From Tritrichomonas musculus (Eukaryota; Parabasalia; Tritrichomonadida; Tritrichomonadidae), in assembly GCA_039105265.1 (NCBI GenBank), contig JAPFFF010000017.1:2046001-2110000 (forward strand): 64,000 nt of DNA, written 5' to 3'. The position numbers and the translations under genes are program-made. Under the pieces are notes generated by a model. The model did not search any database, was not told the DNA's origin, and worked only from the letters and a program-made list of their open reading frames with translations. Numbering within the stretch: position 1 is the first letter of the stretch; every line of letters begins with the position of its first letter. This document shows, piece by piece, positions 44,089 to 54,617 of this stretch.

Positions 44089-45205
44089 GGCTGAAAATCA
44101 TTACTCTTGGAAAACGCGCCAGCTTTTTGAGAAGACTTATACAATTTTTTTTTGAAAAAACTTATATAAAAATTTGAATGAGAAAAGCAGATAACACTTT
44201 TTGAAATATAAGAATAACCGATTAAACTTTTTAAATAGTAAGATTTGTAAAATATACAAAAACAAAAAAAACCGCCTTTTATTTTATTTTTCTCGCCTAT
44301 TGCCAAGTATAGCACTTGGTTTGTTAGCTGATTCAAGACAGCATTCTATTGAGCTAATTTGGCTGTAATAGAAATGAGGCAGAAAGATCTTTGAACGTTG
44401 GAACTTATTTGCGCGAAAGATCTTTGAACGTTGGAACTTATTTACGCGAAAGATCTTTGAACGTTGGAACTTATTTGCGCGAAAGATCTTTGAACGTTGG
44501 AACTTATTTGCGCGAAAGATCTTTGAACGTTGGAACTTATTTACGCGAAAGATCTTTGAACGTTGGAACTTATTTGCGCGAAAGATCTTTGAACGTTGGA
44601 ACTTATTTACGCGAAAGATCTTTGAACGTTGGAACTTATTTGCGCGAAAGATCTTTGAACGTTGGAACTTATTTACGCGAAAGATCTTTGAACGTTGGAA
44701 CTTATTTACGCGAAAGATCTTTGAACGTTGGAACTTATTTACGCGAAAGATCTTTGAACGTTGGAACTTATTTACGCGAAAGATCTTTGAACGTTGGAAC
44801 TTATTTACGCGAAAGATCTTTGAACGTTGGAACTTATTTACGCGAAAGATCTTTGAACGTTGGAACTTATTTACGCGAAAGATCTTTGAACATTGGAACT
44901 TATTTACGCGAAAGATCTTTGAACGTTGGAATATTCACAGTTAATATTAGCTGAAAGTGTTCAAAGAACTATGATTGAATATGATAGCCAAATATAAATG
45001 AATATATATAATAGCCAGCAAAACGATTAAATTAATTCAATTTATAATAAAAAGTTGCAATTCCTAAACTTTTTCTATACCTACTCTTTTATCAAAAAGT
45101 TGCAATTCCTAAACTTTTTCTATACCTACTCTTTTATCAAAAAGTTACAATTCCTAAACTTTTTCTATATATAAGTAAAAAAGTCGCAATTCCCAAACTT
45201 TTTCT
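44089..45205 (+). repeat. Left terminal inverted repeat of element B
   Basis: Matches 53427-54609 in reverse. From the tip inward it holds about 300 bp of unique sequence, the 33-bp array, a 100-bp unique stretch and the 45-bp repeat. Differences between arms are few apart from array copy number. Confidence 0.9.
44383..44930 (+). repeat. 33-bp minisatellite in the left arm of element B, 16 copies plus a part
   Basis: The unit reads GAACGTTGGAACTTATTTRC followed by GCGAAAGATCTTT. R is A or G, and that change is silent in the open frame (Leu). The unit contains the palindrome AAAGATCTTT. The array is open in an inward frame encoding an 11-residue unit (NVGTYLRERSL), but that frame starts at TTG with no in-frame ATG seen, so it is probably not a gene. 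Confidence 0.9.
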
Positions 45206-45207
45206 AT
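45049..45207 (+). repeat. 45-bp tandem repeat in the left arm of element B
   Basis: About 3.5 copies of AAAAAGTTGCAATTCCTAAA with CTTTTTCTATACCTACTC and TTTTATC. Each copy can form AAAAGTT...AACTTTTT hairpins. The mirror copy lies at about 53427-53590. Confidence 0.85.
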
Positions 45208-45630
45208 ATCCAAAAGTTAAATATTATTTTTTAAAATTTAAATTTTAAATAATAAAAATTAAAACTTTAATAAATTGTTTATTAAATTATTAAACTAATG
45301 GCATAGGAATCGGGGTCTATTAAAATCGGCACGAAATATTTTACAACAAGAAACTTTTTGAAAGATCCGACCAGGTAAAAATTTTACCACTTTTTGAGAG
45401 AAAAAGTTCTATCGTTGAGATGAACTTTTTGAGAGATTGAAATAAAACGGTTATAAAGGTGAATTATCTATTATATGAAAAAAGGCGCCCTTTTGTTTTG
45501 AAATTGGTATCGCATCAGAGCAAATGTATTATTGATTGATTCCGCTGCTGATTCCACCAGCAGATTGTTTGTGATCGACGCAAAATAAGGAACCATTTTT
45601 AATTATAAATTGCCAGATGCGATATTAAAA

Positions 45631-47250
45631 TATCATTTACACGTAAACAGCAAGAAGGTAACCTCAATAAGGAAACTCAAAGCACGAACTAATAACAACA
45701 CATTCCTCACTAAACGATCTCATAGTAATTGCTCAAAATCTCTGATTTTACACAAATGTTGTAAATATCATTTACACGTAAACAGCAAGAAGGTAACCTC
45801 AATAAGGAAACTCAAAGCACGAACTAATAACAACACATTCCTCACTAAACGATCTCATAGTAATTGCTCAAAATCTCTGATTTTACACAAATGTTGTAAA
45901 TATCATTTACACGTAAACAGCAAGAAGGTAACCTCAATAAGGAAACTCAAAGCACGAACTAATAACAACACATTCCTCACTAAACGATCTCATAGTAATT
46001 GCTCAAAATCTCTGATTTTACACAAATGTTGTAAATATCATTTACACGTAAACAGCAAGAAGGTAACCTCAATAAGGAAACTCAAAGCACGAACTAATAA
46101 CAACACATTCCTCACTAAACGATCTCATAGTAATTGCTCAAAATCTCTGATTTTACACAAATGTTGTAAATATCATTTACACGTAAACAGCAAGAAGGTA
46201 ACCTCAATAAGGAAACTCAAAGCACGAACTAATAACAACACATTCCTCACTAAACGATCTCATAGTAATTGCTCAAAATCTCTGATTTTACACAAATGTT
46301 GTAAATATCATTTACACGTAAACAGCAAGAAGGTAACCTCAATAAGGAAACTCAAAGCACGAACTAATAACAACACATTCCTCACTAAACGATCTCATAG
46401 TAATTGCTCAAAATCTCTGATTTTACACAAATGTTGTAAATATCATTTACACGTAAACAGCAAGAAGGTAACCTCAATAAGGAAACTCAAAGCACGAACT
46501 AATAACAGCACATTCCTCACTAAACGATCTCATAGTAATTGCTCAAAATCTCTGATTTTACACAAATGTTGTAAATATCATTTACACGTAAACAGCAAGA
46601 AGGTAACCTCAATAAGGAAACTCAAAGCACGAACTAATAACAACACATTCCTCACTAAACGATCTCATAGTAATTGCTCAAAATCTCTGATTTTACACAA
46701 ATGTTGTAAATATCATTTACACGTAAACAGCAAGAAGGTAACCTCAATAAGGAAACTCAAAGCATGAACTAATAACAACACATTCCCCACTAAACGATCT
46801 CATAGTAATTGCTCAAAATCTCTGATTTTACACAAATGTTGTAAATATCATTTACACGTAAACAGCAAGAAGGTAACCTCAATAAGGAAACTCAAAGCAC
46901 GAACTAATAACAACACATTCCTCACTAAACGATCTCATAGTAATTGCTCAAAATCTCTGATTTTACACAAATGTTGTAAATATCATTTACACGTAAACAG
47001 CAAGAAGGTAACCTCAATAAGGAAACTCAAAGCACGAACTAATAACAACACATTCCTCACTAAACGATCTCATAGTAATTGCTCAAAATCTCTGATTTTA
47101 CACAAATGTTGTAAATATCATTTACACGTAAACAGCAAGAAGGTAACCTCAATAAGGAAACTCAAAGCACGAACTAATAACAGCACATTCCTCACTAAAC
47201 GATCTCATAGTAATTGCTCAAAATCTCTGATTTTACACAAATGTTGTAAA
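45631..47250 (+). repeat. 135-bp tandem array, 12 copies (left arm of element A)
   Basis: Exactly 12 units of 135 bp, starting TATCATTTACACGTAAACAG. Copies are nearly identical; variants include AACAGCACA in copies 7 and 12, and copy 9, which has CCCCAC and also a CGA-to-TGA change. Because 135 is divisible by 3, one inward frame (45-residue unit with KYHLHVNSKKVTSIRK) is open over most of the array; it begins at a TTG and is stopped in copy 9. Confidence 0.95.
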
Positions 47251-47419
47251 TTTTTTTTTTTTTCAATAATATTATTTAAATATTATTTTTAATAATTATA
47301 TAGTTAACATTGTTCATATTTAATCATTTCTAAATACACTTTTACAAAAAAATTAATAAACTATTTAAAAAGTTTCAATCAAAATTATCGTTTACTTTTC
47401 TTTTTTACAAACAATTATA

Positions 47420-49498
47420 ATGTTTGATCAAAATGGACAAATATCACTGCAATTAGGAACAGCAACTAATGTATTATCTGAAAAAACATTTTCTCATCGC
47501 GATCATCCAATTTATTTGACAAATCCACCATATGATAATCGAAAACCTCTCATTGATAATTTTAGTGTTCTTTATTTTTTGAGCACATTTAAAAATAATA
47601 AATATACGTTTTCACAAACACATAAATTAAAAAACCCAAAAAGAATTGATAATCAAATATTTACAAATTTTATGCTAATTTCAAGGCATCAAACCAATTT
47701 ATTTAAAATATATTACCAAGTTAGTGGTAACTATTTTGCAATACAAATTATTAATTTATTTAATACAATTAAATATAAAAAAATACATAATGTGAAATTC
47801 AAAAAGAACGAAAGAACAGTTTATGTTTATAGCAACATAATTATTAAAAATCCTAATCCGAATAGTCCTTTTCAGATAATAAAAAACAAAGGAATGCAAG
47901 AATTATCTGATTTTTACAATAATCAGTCTGTAGATAGATCTATTCAAAATCCGATTACTGCAACAATATTTTACACAATAGCTCCATTTAATTGCAAAAC
48001 TATTAAAAGGCAAAAGCACAAGCAAATGAATCCAGATGATTCAATTGAAAGTATTCTGAAAAATTATGGAGGATTTCTTTTCAGATTTCATCCAACAGAA
48101 GAGGTTGATTTAAACCAATATCAATTTGGCATTTTTTCTTGGTTTTCACCTTATTTTTTAGATATTGTAAAATCTCATCAATTTGAACAAGCAACCACAA
48201 TTGAACTTGACGCCACTTTTCGAGCTCTGGCACCATATGCTATTTGTGTTCCTCATCTTATTTTCCGAAATACTGGGATTCCACTAGCAATTTTAATTTC
48301 ACCTTCTGAGAAAACGTCATTATATAGTATTTTTTTTGAATCTCTCAAAAAGTTAGATGAATTTTATGAAAATTCTGAAGAAAATTCACTTTTTCTTAAA
48401 TTCAAAAATAAAAAATATTTAAGTGATGAACATAAAGCATTTCAAAAATTAGCGAAAAATTATGATTTAGATTTTTATTATTGTTTAGTTCATTTGATTC
48501 GGTCAATCGGTGCCAATTCATTACTCGGTCTTTTATTTTCAGATATATTATTCACTTTTTCAGGCTTTGAGTGGTCTAAACATTTTAATAGATATTACCA
48601 AACTTTTCAGTTATTATATAATTTACAAGAAAATAAAGATGATGCAAGATTTGAAAAAGTAAGCAAAGTCTTAGGTGTTGATGTGAACGGAAATTATGTC
48701 GAAGTAAAAAAAGAATATTCTCCATATTTCAAGCGAAGTGTCTATGGAATACCAACCACAACAAATCACGTAGAATCGTTTCATAAACAATTAAACGGTA
48801 TTTTTAAAGCAACTCGACTTTCTTTACCGCTACGACTTGCGTACATTATAAAATATATTATGGATCGTACGTTAAGAACCAATTCTAGTGCACATTTGAA
48901 TGTAAAAACTCACTTAAATAAGTTTAAAGATAAAGCATATAAAGAAATTTCAAAAAATCCTAATCTTAAATCAAATTATTCTCAAAAAGTTTGTTTATGC
49001 CGTCAATATTATTATTATTATTATTTATACTGTGTTAATATTCCATGCGTACATTGCATTTTAAATGATTATTGGAAAGATCAAAATTACATACATCAAA
49101 TGGAAGAATTTGATATAAAGTTTGATTCTCATGATATAAAATATGACCAATTACTAGAATTCGATATTAAAACTGAATTAACTTTTAGAAAAAGAAAAAA
49201 GTCAACTGAAGGAAATAATGATAATAATGACAATAACAATAACAATTTCCAAATTGGCATTTGTTTGGATGGAAAAAATTATTCTGATAGTATGACAACT
49301 ATAATTGATAATACAACATACCAACTTTCAGAAATTATTGCGAAAAATAATTTAAATATTACAGTCATTGCATTAGCAGTACAGCGAGAATTAATGCCTG
49401 TAGAAGAGACATATAATATTGATGAATATTTGGCTTTGTTTCAGGTTAAATTGTGGACAAAGATAATATCAGATGGAAATAAGAAAGTAAACATATAA
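47420..49498 (+). CDS. Mutator-like (MULE) transposase of element A
   Basis: 692 residues from ATG, unbroken. The DDE triad is D264 (IELDATFRAL), D336 (LSDEHKAF) and E452 (NHVESFH), with the C355-x-x-H358 motif between the second and third acids as in Mutator transposases. A SWIM zinc motif follows: C525-x-C527-x15-C543-x-H545. It would cut the element at its inverted ends and paste it with an 8-11-bp duplication, here 9 bp. The N-terminal 180 residues are Asn/Lys-rich and may bind the arm repeats. AAAAAGTTTC lies about 50 nt upstream of the start. It is homologous to the decayed copy at 22280-23852 and more distantly to the element B transposase. Confidence 0.9.
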   Translation: MFDQNGQISLQLGTATNVLSEKTFSHRDHPIYLTNPPYDNRKPLIDNFSVLYFLSTFKNNKYTFSQTHKLKNPKRIDNQIFTNFMLISRHQTNLFKIYYQVSGNYFAIQIINLFNTIKYKKIHNVKFKKNERTVYVYSNIIIKNPNPNSPFQIIKNKGMQELSDFYNNQSVDRSIQNPITATIFYTIAPFNCKTIKRQKHKQMNPDDSIESILKNYGGFLFRFHPTEEVDLNQYQFGIFSWFSPYFLDIVKSHQFEQATTIELDATFRALAPYAICVPHLIFRNTGIPLAILISPSEKTSLYSIFFESLKKLDEFYENSEENSLFLKFKNKKYLSDEHKAFQKLAKNYDLDFYYCLVHLIRSIGANSLLGLLFSDILFTFSGFEWSKHFNRYYQTFQLLYNLQENKDDARFEKVSKVLGVDVNGNYVEVKKEYSPYFKRSVYGIPTTTNHVESFHKQLNGIFKATRLSLPLRLAYIIKYIMDRTLRTNSSAHLNVKTHLNKFKDKAYKEISKNPNLKSNYSQKVCLCRQYYYYYYLYCVNIPCVHCILNDYWKDQNYIHQMEEFDIKFDSHDIKYDQLLEFDIKTELTFRKRKKSTEGNNDNNDNNNNNFQIGICLDGKNYSDSMTTIIDNTTYQLSEIIAKNNLNITVIALAVQRELMPVEETYNIDEYLALFQVKLWTKIISDGNKKVNI

Positions 49499-49570
49499 TC
49501 ATTAAAAGTTAAATTATTTTTAAAAAAAATAAAGATTAAAATAAAGAATTATTTGTCGTATTTTATTATT

Positions 49571-50671
49571 GTTGTTTACGTGTAAATGATATTTACAACA
49601 TTTGTGTAAAATCAGAGATTTTGAGCAATTACTATGAGATCGTTTAGTGAGGAATGTGTTGTTATTAGTTCGTGCTTTGAGTTTCCTTATTGAGGTTACC
49701 TTCTTGCTGTTTACGTGTAAATGATATTTACAACATTTGTGTAAAATCAGAGATTTTGAGCAATTACTATGAGATCGTTTAGTGAGGAATGTGTTGTTAT
49801 TAGTTCGTGCTTTGAGTTTCCTTATTGAGGTTACCTTCTTGCTGTTTACGTGTAAATGATATTTACAACATTTGTGTAAAATCAGAGATTTTGAGCAATT
49901 ACTATGAGATCGTTTAGTGAGGAATGTGTTGTTATTAGTTCGTGCTTTGAGTTTCCTTATTGAGGTTACCTTCTTGCTGTTTACGTGTAAATGATATTTA
50001 CAACATTTGTGTAAAATCAGAGATTTTGAGCAATTACTATGAGATCGTTTAGTGAGGAATGTGTTGTTATTAGTTCGTGCTTTGAGTTTCCTTATTGAGG
50101 TTACCTTCTTGCTGTTTACGTGTAAATGATATTTACAACATTTGTGTAAAATCAGAGATTTTGAGCAATTACTATGAGATCGTTTAGTGAGGAATGTGTT
50201 GTTATTAGTTCGTGCTTTGAGTTTCCTTATTGAGGTTACCTTCTTGCTGTTTACGTGTAAATGATATTTACAACATTTGTGTAAAATCAGAGATTTTGAG
50301 CAATTACTATGAGATCGTTTAGTGGGGAATGTGTTGTTATTAGTTCGTGCTTTGAGTTTCCTTATTGAGGTTACCTTCTTGCTGTTTACGTGTAAATGAT
50401 ATTTACAACATTTGTGTAAAATCAGAGATTTTGAGCAATTACTATGAGATCGTTTAGTGGGGAATGTGTTGTTATTAGTTCGTGCTTTGAGTTTCCTTAT
50501 TGAGGTTACCTTCTTGCTGTTTACGTGTAAATGATATTTACAACATTTGTGTAAAATCAGAGATTTTGAGCAATTACTATGAGATCGTTTAGTGAGGAAT
50601 GTGTTGTTATTAGTTCGTGCTTTGAGTTTCCTTATTGAGGTTACCTTCTTGCTGTTTACGTGTAAATGATA
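49571..50671 (-). repeat. 135-bp tandem array, 8 copies plus a part (right arm of element A)
   Basis: The same unit as in the left arm in inverted orientation: 8 full copies at 49592-50671 and a partial copy at 49571-49591. Two copies carry the CCCCAC variant also present in the left arm, which suggests exchange between arms. The inward frame is open throughout from a TTG. Confidence 0.95.
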
Positions 50672-51027
50672 TTTTAATATCGCATCTGGCAATTTATAAT
50701 TAAAAATGGTTCCTTATTTTGCGTCGATCACAAACAATCTGCTGGTGGAATCAGCAGCGGAATCAATCAATAATACATTTGCTCTGATGCGATACCAATT
50801 TCAAAACAAAAGGGCGCCTTTTTTCATATAATAGATAATTCACCTTTATAACCGTTTTATTTCAATCTCTCAAAAAGTTCATCTCAACGATAGAACTTTT
50901 TCTCTCAAAAAGTGGTAAAATTTTTACCTGGTCGGATCTTTCAAAAAGTTTCTTGTTGTAAAATATTTCGTGCCGATTTTAATAGACCCCGATTCTTCTG
51001 CCTAAACTAATTTTAATATAAAAAAAA

Positions 51028-53376
51028 TTAGCTAAAGAATTTATTATTTTTCATATGCTTATCAGCAGCTTTCCAACATGCTATTTTAAATTTTGGAATC
51101 CATTTTAATATTTCTTTTTCATCATTGTCGCTCAAAAAAATCATATATTTTTCAAAGCATATTCCAAAAGGAATAGTTGTATTACGTAATCCTGGATAGA
51201 CATATATGATTTCTTTTATGGTTTCATACATGGCTTTCTTTGCGGCTTTTATGTTAGGCGTTCCAGAATTTTGAAGCCAAAATTCTTCATCTTCTTTTGA
51301 CACTTCTCTTGGAGTTATTGCTGTATTTCGTCTAACTCGTTCTATTTTAATATAATCTTTTGCAAAAAATTCTTCTTTTTTATGTATTTTGAGATTTTGA
51401 TCAATTTTTGGAATATCTGGAATTTTATATTTAAAGCAATTTTGAATGCAAGTAACTAAAAGTAACAATTCTTCATTTGAAAAAGGAAAGTTCTGGTTTT
51501 TAAAACAAAAGAACAACGAAGGAATATCTGGAATTTCATTATTTTGTGCTTGACTCAAGAATCCTCTTTGATCTATAATTACTTTGATTAATGAATTTAT
51601 GGTTATTTCATTTTTATTTGCATTTGAATTATTATCACTATCATCATTATATAATAAATTTCTTTCTTCTTTGTTTTCATCATCGGTACTATTTCTTTCG
51701 TCTATAATGATGTCTTCTTCTTCATTTGAAATGCTATATTGCTCTAGTTTTTTGATAGTTGTCAAAATAATGTCTTTTGCTGGTAGAAGAAGTTGATGTT
51801 GGCACGGTATTTCTGTACCATATATAAGTGAATTATATATATCTTCCTCACAAAAGCAAGTGTCATTACATAATGATAATATATCAAAACCTGGATTTTG
51901 TAATTTTTTGCTGATATAATCTATGTTTGTCTTAATTTTCCTTTTGATTGAACTCCCAAATCTTGAAGGAAATTGAACAAAATGCGAAATAGTTGTATCA
52001 ACCAAATTTGATATTTTCTTTTTCATGCTATGACAGTTTCCTAAAGAGCTATTTATTACTCTATGCATAGACTCTATGTGGTTAGAGCATTTGCAAACAT
52101 GATCGTCACGTCTAACCCATAGAGCCCAATTTTTATAATAATAATTACTATTTTTATCACCTTTTTCATTATTCATCATTATTCGTAAATCTTTGACCTT
52201 TGATTTGAAAACTTCTGTTAATTTTGCAACTTTTCTTCTTTCAACAATATATTCAGTTAGTTCATTCTCAACATCATAGCAAACTTGAATGTATTCATGG
52301 TAGCTATGACATTGTAATAAACGATTTGCAAATATTGCTAATACACTTGAGCTTCCAAAGTGCTGGAGAATATGTCTTTGGCAAAAGTATTGTTTAATTT
52401 TATTCTTCACACATACACTCTGAATCGACCCTCCCATATCAGATAATATAGTTTTTTTATCCCATCTAATTACATTTGGATAAAGATCATTAAAATGATC
52501 GATAATCATTTGATACAGCTCTTTGGATTCTGTCGGAGCTACTGTTATTGATAAAGGAAGCGATTCGTTGAAGTATATACCATGAGCTAAACAAAAAGTG
52601 TAAGGCCTCATCGCGAAAAAAGAACCATCAAATTCCAAATAATGTGATATATTAAGAACATCTAAAGACCAAGGGAATATTATCGATAAATATCTTATTT
52701 CATTTTCATTTACATTCTTTTGATAGCATACTTTAATATATCCAGGACAGTAATCAAGTAAATCAGATATACTTTTGGCCATTTTGTCTCCTGGAAATAC
52801 CAGAGATAAATTTGTTTGTTGCTCATCTTTATGAAGTATTTTTTTAAAATATATAAAAGCATAATCAGGACAAGGATGAGAATTAGCTGTAAAATATAAT
52901 GAAACTTGAAATAAAAGAGAATTTTCTCTGAGTCTTGTTTCATCTGTTTTGAAGTCGTATCTATCGCCAGTGATATCAGGTATCGTTTCACTCAAAACAT
53001 CAATTAGTATTTTGGTTTCACCTTCATAAATATAGTAGTATTCGTTCATGTAGTATTTCATGAATACATTAACTGGATTGAATGCTTTACCAAAATTAAT
53101 ATGAAACGAGTATTTGTATTTATTTCTTGGAATTTTTAGAAATTCTAATTTAAATACTTTCACATGCGCAGTTTTGTCATCTTTCCTTTTTACCGGGTCT
53201 GCAAAATATTTATAATCGATCAATTTTGCAAATTCAACAAAAGAAGTAAAATCAAATTCTTCCTTTTTGAGAGGTACTATTTCAATGCAACTTTTCGATA
53301 TTTCTCTGTTTCCTAAAGATGCCAACAGTAAAGGAATTTTAGGTTTGTATATAGAATCGCTTAATTCTAATTCCAT
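51028..53376 (-). CDS. Mutator-like (MULE) transposase of element B
   Basis: 782 residues from the ATG at 53376, unbroken. DDE residues are D250 (LEFDGSFFAM), D313 (LSDMGGS) and E435 (NHIESMH); the C332-x-x-H335 motif (CQRHILQHFG) lies between. A SWIM motif, TCFCEED...IPCQHQLL, follows near residues 510-535. A C-terminal extension of about 200 residues with an acidic Asp/Asn stretch is not seen in element A's enzyme. The two share core motifs but little else, so they are separate MULE lineages. The gene reads toward element A, whose right end lies 26 bp beyond its stop codon (duplication included). Confidence 0.88.
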   Translation of the reverse strand: MELELSDSIYKPKIPLLLASLGNREISKSCIEIVPLKKEEFDFTSFVEFAKLIDYKYFADPVKRKDDKTAHVKVFKLEFLKIPRNKYKYSFHINFGKAFNPVNVFMKYYMNEYYYIYEGETKILIDVLSETIPDITGDRYDFKTDETRLRENSLLFQVSLYFTANSHPCPDYAFIYFKKILHKDEQQTNLSLVFPGDKMAKSISDLLDYCPGYIKVCYQKNVNENEIRYLSIIFPWSLDVLNISHYLEFDGSFFAMRPYTFCLAHGIYFNESLPLSITVAPTESKELYQMIIDHFNDLYPNVIRWDKKTILSDMGGSIQSVCVKNKIKQYFCQRHILQHFGSSSVLAIFANRLLQCHSYHEYIQVCYDVENELTEYIVERRKVAKLTEVFKSKVKDLRIMMNNEKGDKNSNYYYKNWALWVRRDDHVCKCSNHIESMHRVINSSLGNCHSMKKKISNLVDTTISHFVQFPSRFGSSIKRKIKTNIDYISKKLQNPGFDILSLCNDTCFCEEDIYNSLIYGTEIPCQHQLLLPAKDIILTTIKKLEQYSISNEEEDIIIDERNSTDDENKEERNLLYNDDSDNNSNANKNEITINSLIKVIIDQRGFLSQAQNNEIPDIPSLFFCFKNQNFPFSNEELLLLVTCIQNCFKYKIPDIPKIDQNLKIHKKEEFFAKDYIKIERVRRNTAITPREVSKEDEEFWLQNSGTPNIKAAKKAMYETIKEIIYVYPGLRNTTIPFGICFEKYMIFLSDNDEKEILKWIPKFKIACWKAADKHMKNNKFFS

Positions 53377-53426
53377 TGTTGTCGTTTAAAAATAAATAAA
53401 AACATAATATTCAAATTTTTCGATAC

Positions 53427-54609
53427 AGAAAAAGTTTGGGAATTGCGACTTTTTTACTTATATATAGAAAAAGTTTAGGAATTGTAACTTTTTGATAAAA
53501 GAGTAGGTATAGAAAAAGTTTAGGAATTGCAACTTTTTGATAAAAGAGTAGGTATAGAAAAAGTTTAGGAATTGCAACTTTTTATTATAAATTGAATTAA
53601 TTTAATCGTTTTGCTGGCTATTATATATATTCATTTATATTTGGCTATCATATTCAATCATAGTTCTTTGAACACTTTCAGCTAATATTAACTGTGAATA
53701 TTCCAACGTTCAAAGATCTTTCGCGTAAATAAGTTCCAATGTTCAAAGATCTTTCGCGTAAATAAGTTCCAACGTTCAAAGATCTTTCGCGTAAATAAGT
53801 TCCAACGTTCAAAGATCTTTCGCGCAAATAAGTTCCAACGTTCAAAGATCTTTCGCGTAAATAAGTTCCAACGTTCAAAGATCTTTCGCGTAAATAAGTT
53901 CCAACGTTCAAAGATCTTTCGCGCAAATAAGTTCCAACGTTCAAAGATCTTTCGCGTAAATAAGTTCCAACGTTCAAAGATCTTTCGCGTAAATAAGTTC
54001 CAACGTTCAAAGATCTTTCGCGCAAATAAGTTCCAACGTTCAAAGATCTTTCGCGCAAATAAGTTCCAACGTTCAAAGATCTTTCGCGTAAATAAGTTCC
54101 AACGTTCAAAGATCTTTCGCGCAAATAAGTTCCAACGTTCAAAGATCTTTCGCGTAAATAAGTTCCAACGTTCAAAGATCTTTCGCGCAAATAAGTTCCA
54201 ACGTTCAAAGATCTTTCGCGCAAATAAGTTCCAACGTTCAAAGATCTTTCGCGTAAATAAGTTCCAACGTTCAAAGATCTTTCGCGCAAATAAGTTCCAA
54301 CGTTCAAAGATCTTTCTGCCTCATTTCTATTACAGCCAAATTAGCTCAATAGAATGCTGTCTTGAATCAGCTAACAAACCAAGTGCTATACTTGGCAATA
54401 GGCGAGAAAAATAAAATAAAAGGCGGTTTTTTTTGTTTTTGTATATTTTACAAATCTTACTATTTAAAAAGTTTAATCGGTTATTCTTATATTTCAAAAA
54501 GTGTTATCTGCTTTTCTCATTCAAATTTTTATATAAGTTTTTTCAAAAAAAAATTGTATAAGTCTTCTCAAAAAGCTGGCGCGTTTTCCAAGAGTAATGA
54601 TTTTCAACC
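53427..54609 (-). repeat. Right terminal inverted repeat of element B, with 33-bp array
   Basis: Inverted copy of 44089-45205. It holds about 3.5 copies of the 45-bp repeat and 18 copies plus a part of the 33-bp repeat (about 53700-54317), two more than in the left arm. The outer end reads toward GATTTTCAACC, next to the ATTTATTT duplication. Confidence 0.92.
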
Positions 54610-54617
54610 ATTTATTT

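Larger units (their letters stand above)
45300..51002 (+). mobile_element. Foldback-type Mutator-like transposon (element A), whole, nested in element B
   Basis: The ends read GGCATAGGAATCGGGGTC on the left and GGCAGAAGAATCGGGGTC (reverse complement) on the right, with a perfect 9-bp target duplication, TAAACTAAT, at 45291-45299 and 51003-51011. The arms (45300-47250 and 49571-51002) share about 330 bp of unique sequence and then a 135-bp array. The transposase gene lies between them. It inserted 16 bp beyond the stop codon of element B's transposase gene, leaving that gene intact. Unbroken frame and duplication indicate recent movement. Confidence 0.93.
44089..54609 (-). mobile_element. Foldback-type Mutator-like transposon (element B), whole, holding element A
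   Basis: The ends are inverted repeats of about 1.1-1.2 kb (44089-45205 and 53427-54609) beginning GGYTGAAAATCATTACTC. They are flanked by an identical 8-bp duplication, ATTTATTT, at 44081-44088 and 54610-54617; 8-11 bp is the usual size for Mutator-like elements. Each arm has a 33-bp minisatellite and a 45-bp repeat. The transposase gene lies at 51028-53376. Without element A it would be about 4.8 kb. Intact target duplication and gene point to a recent, possibly active insertion. Confidence 0.9.

Noticed and set aside
44383-44930. 33-bp array as a CRISPR
   Set aside because: Units are contiguous with no unique spacers, and the setting is eukaryotic.
44391-44954. Reading frame of 11-residue repeats (NVGTYLRERSL) as a gene
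   Set aside because: It lies in a transposon arm, starts at TTG with no in-frame ATG, and is repeated inverted in the other arm; best seen as a minisatellite.
45610-46767. Reading frame of 45-residue repeats as a secreted or surface repeat protein
   Set aside because: It lies in the arms of element A, starts at TTG, and one left-arm copy has a stop codon; open only because the unit is 135 bp.
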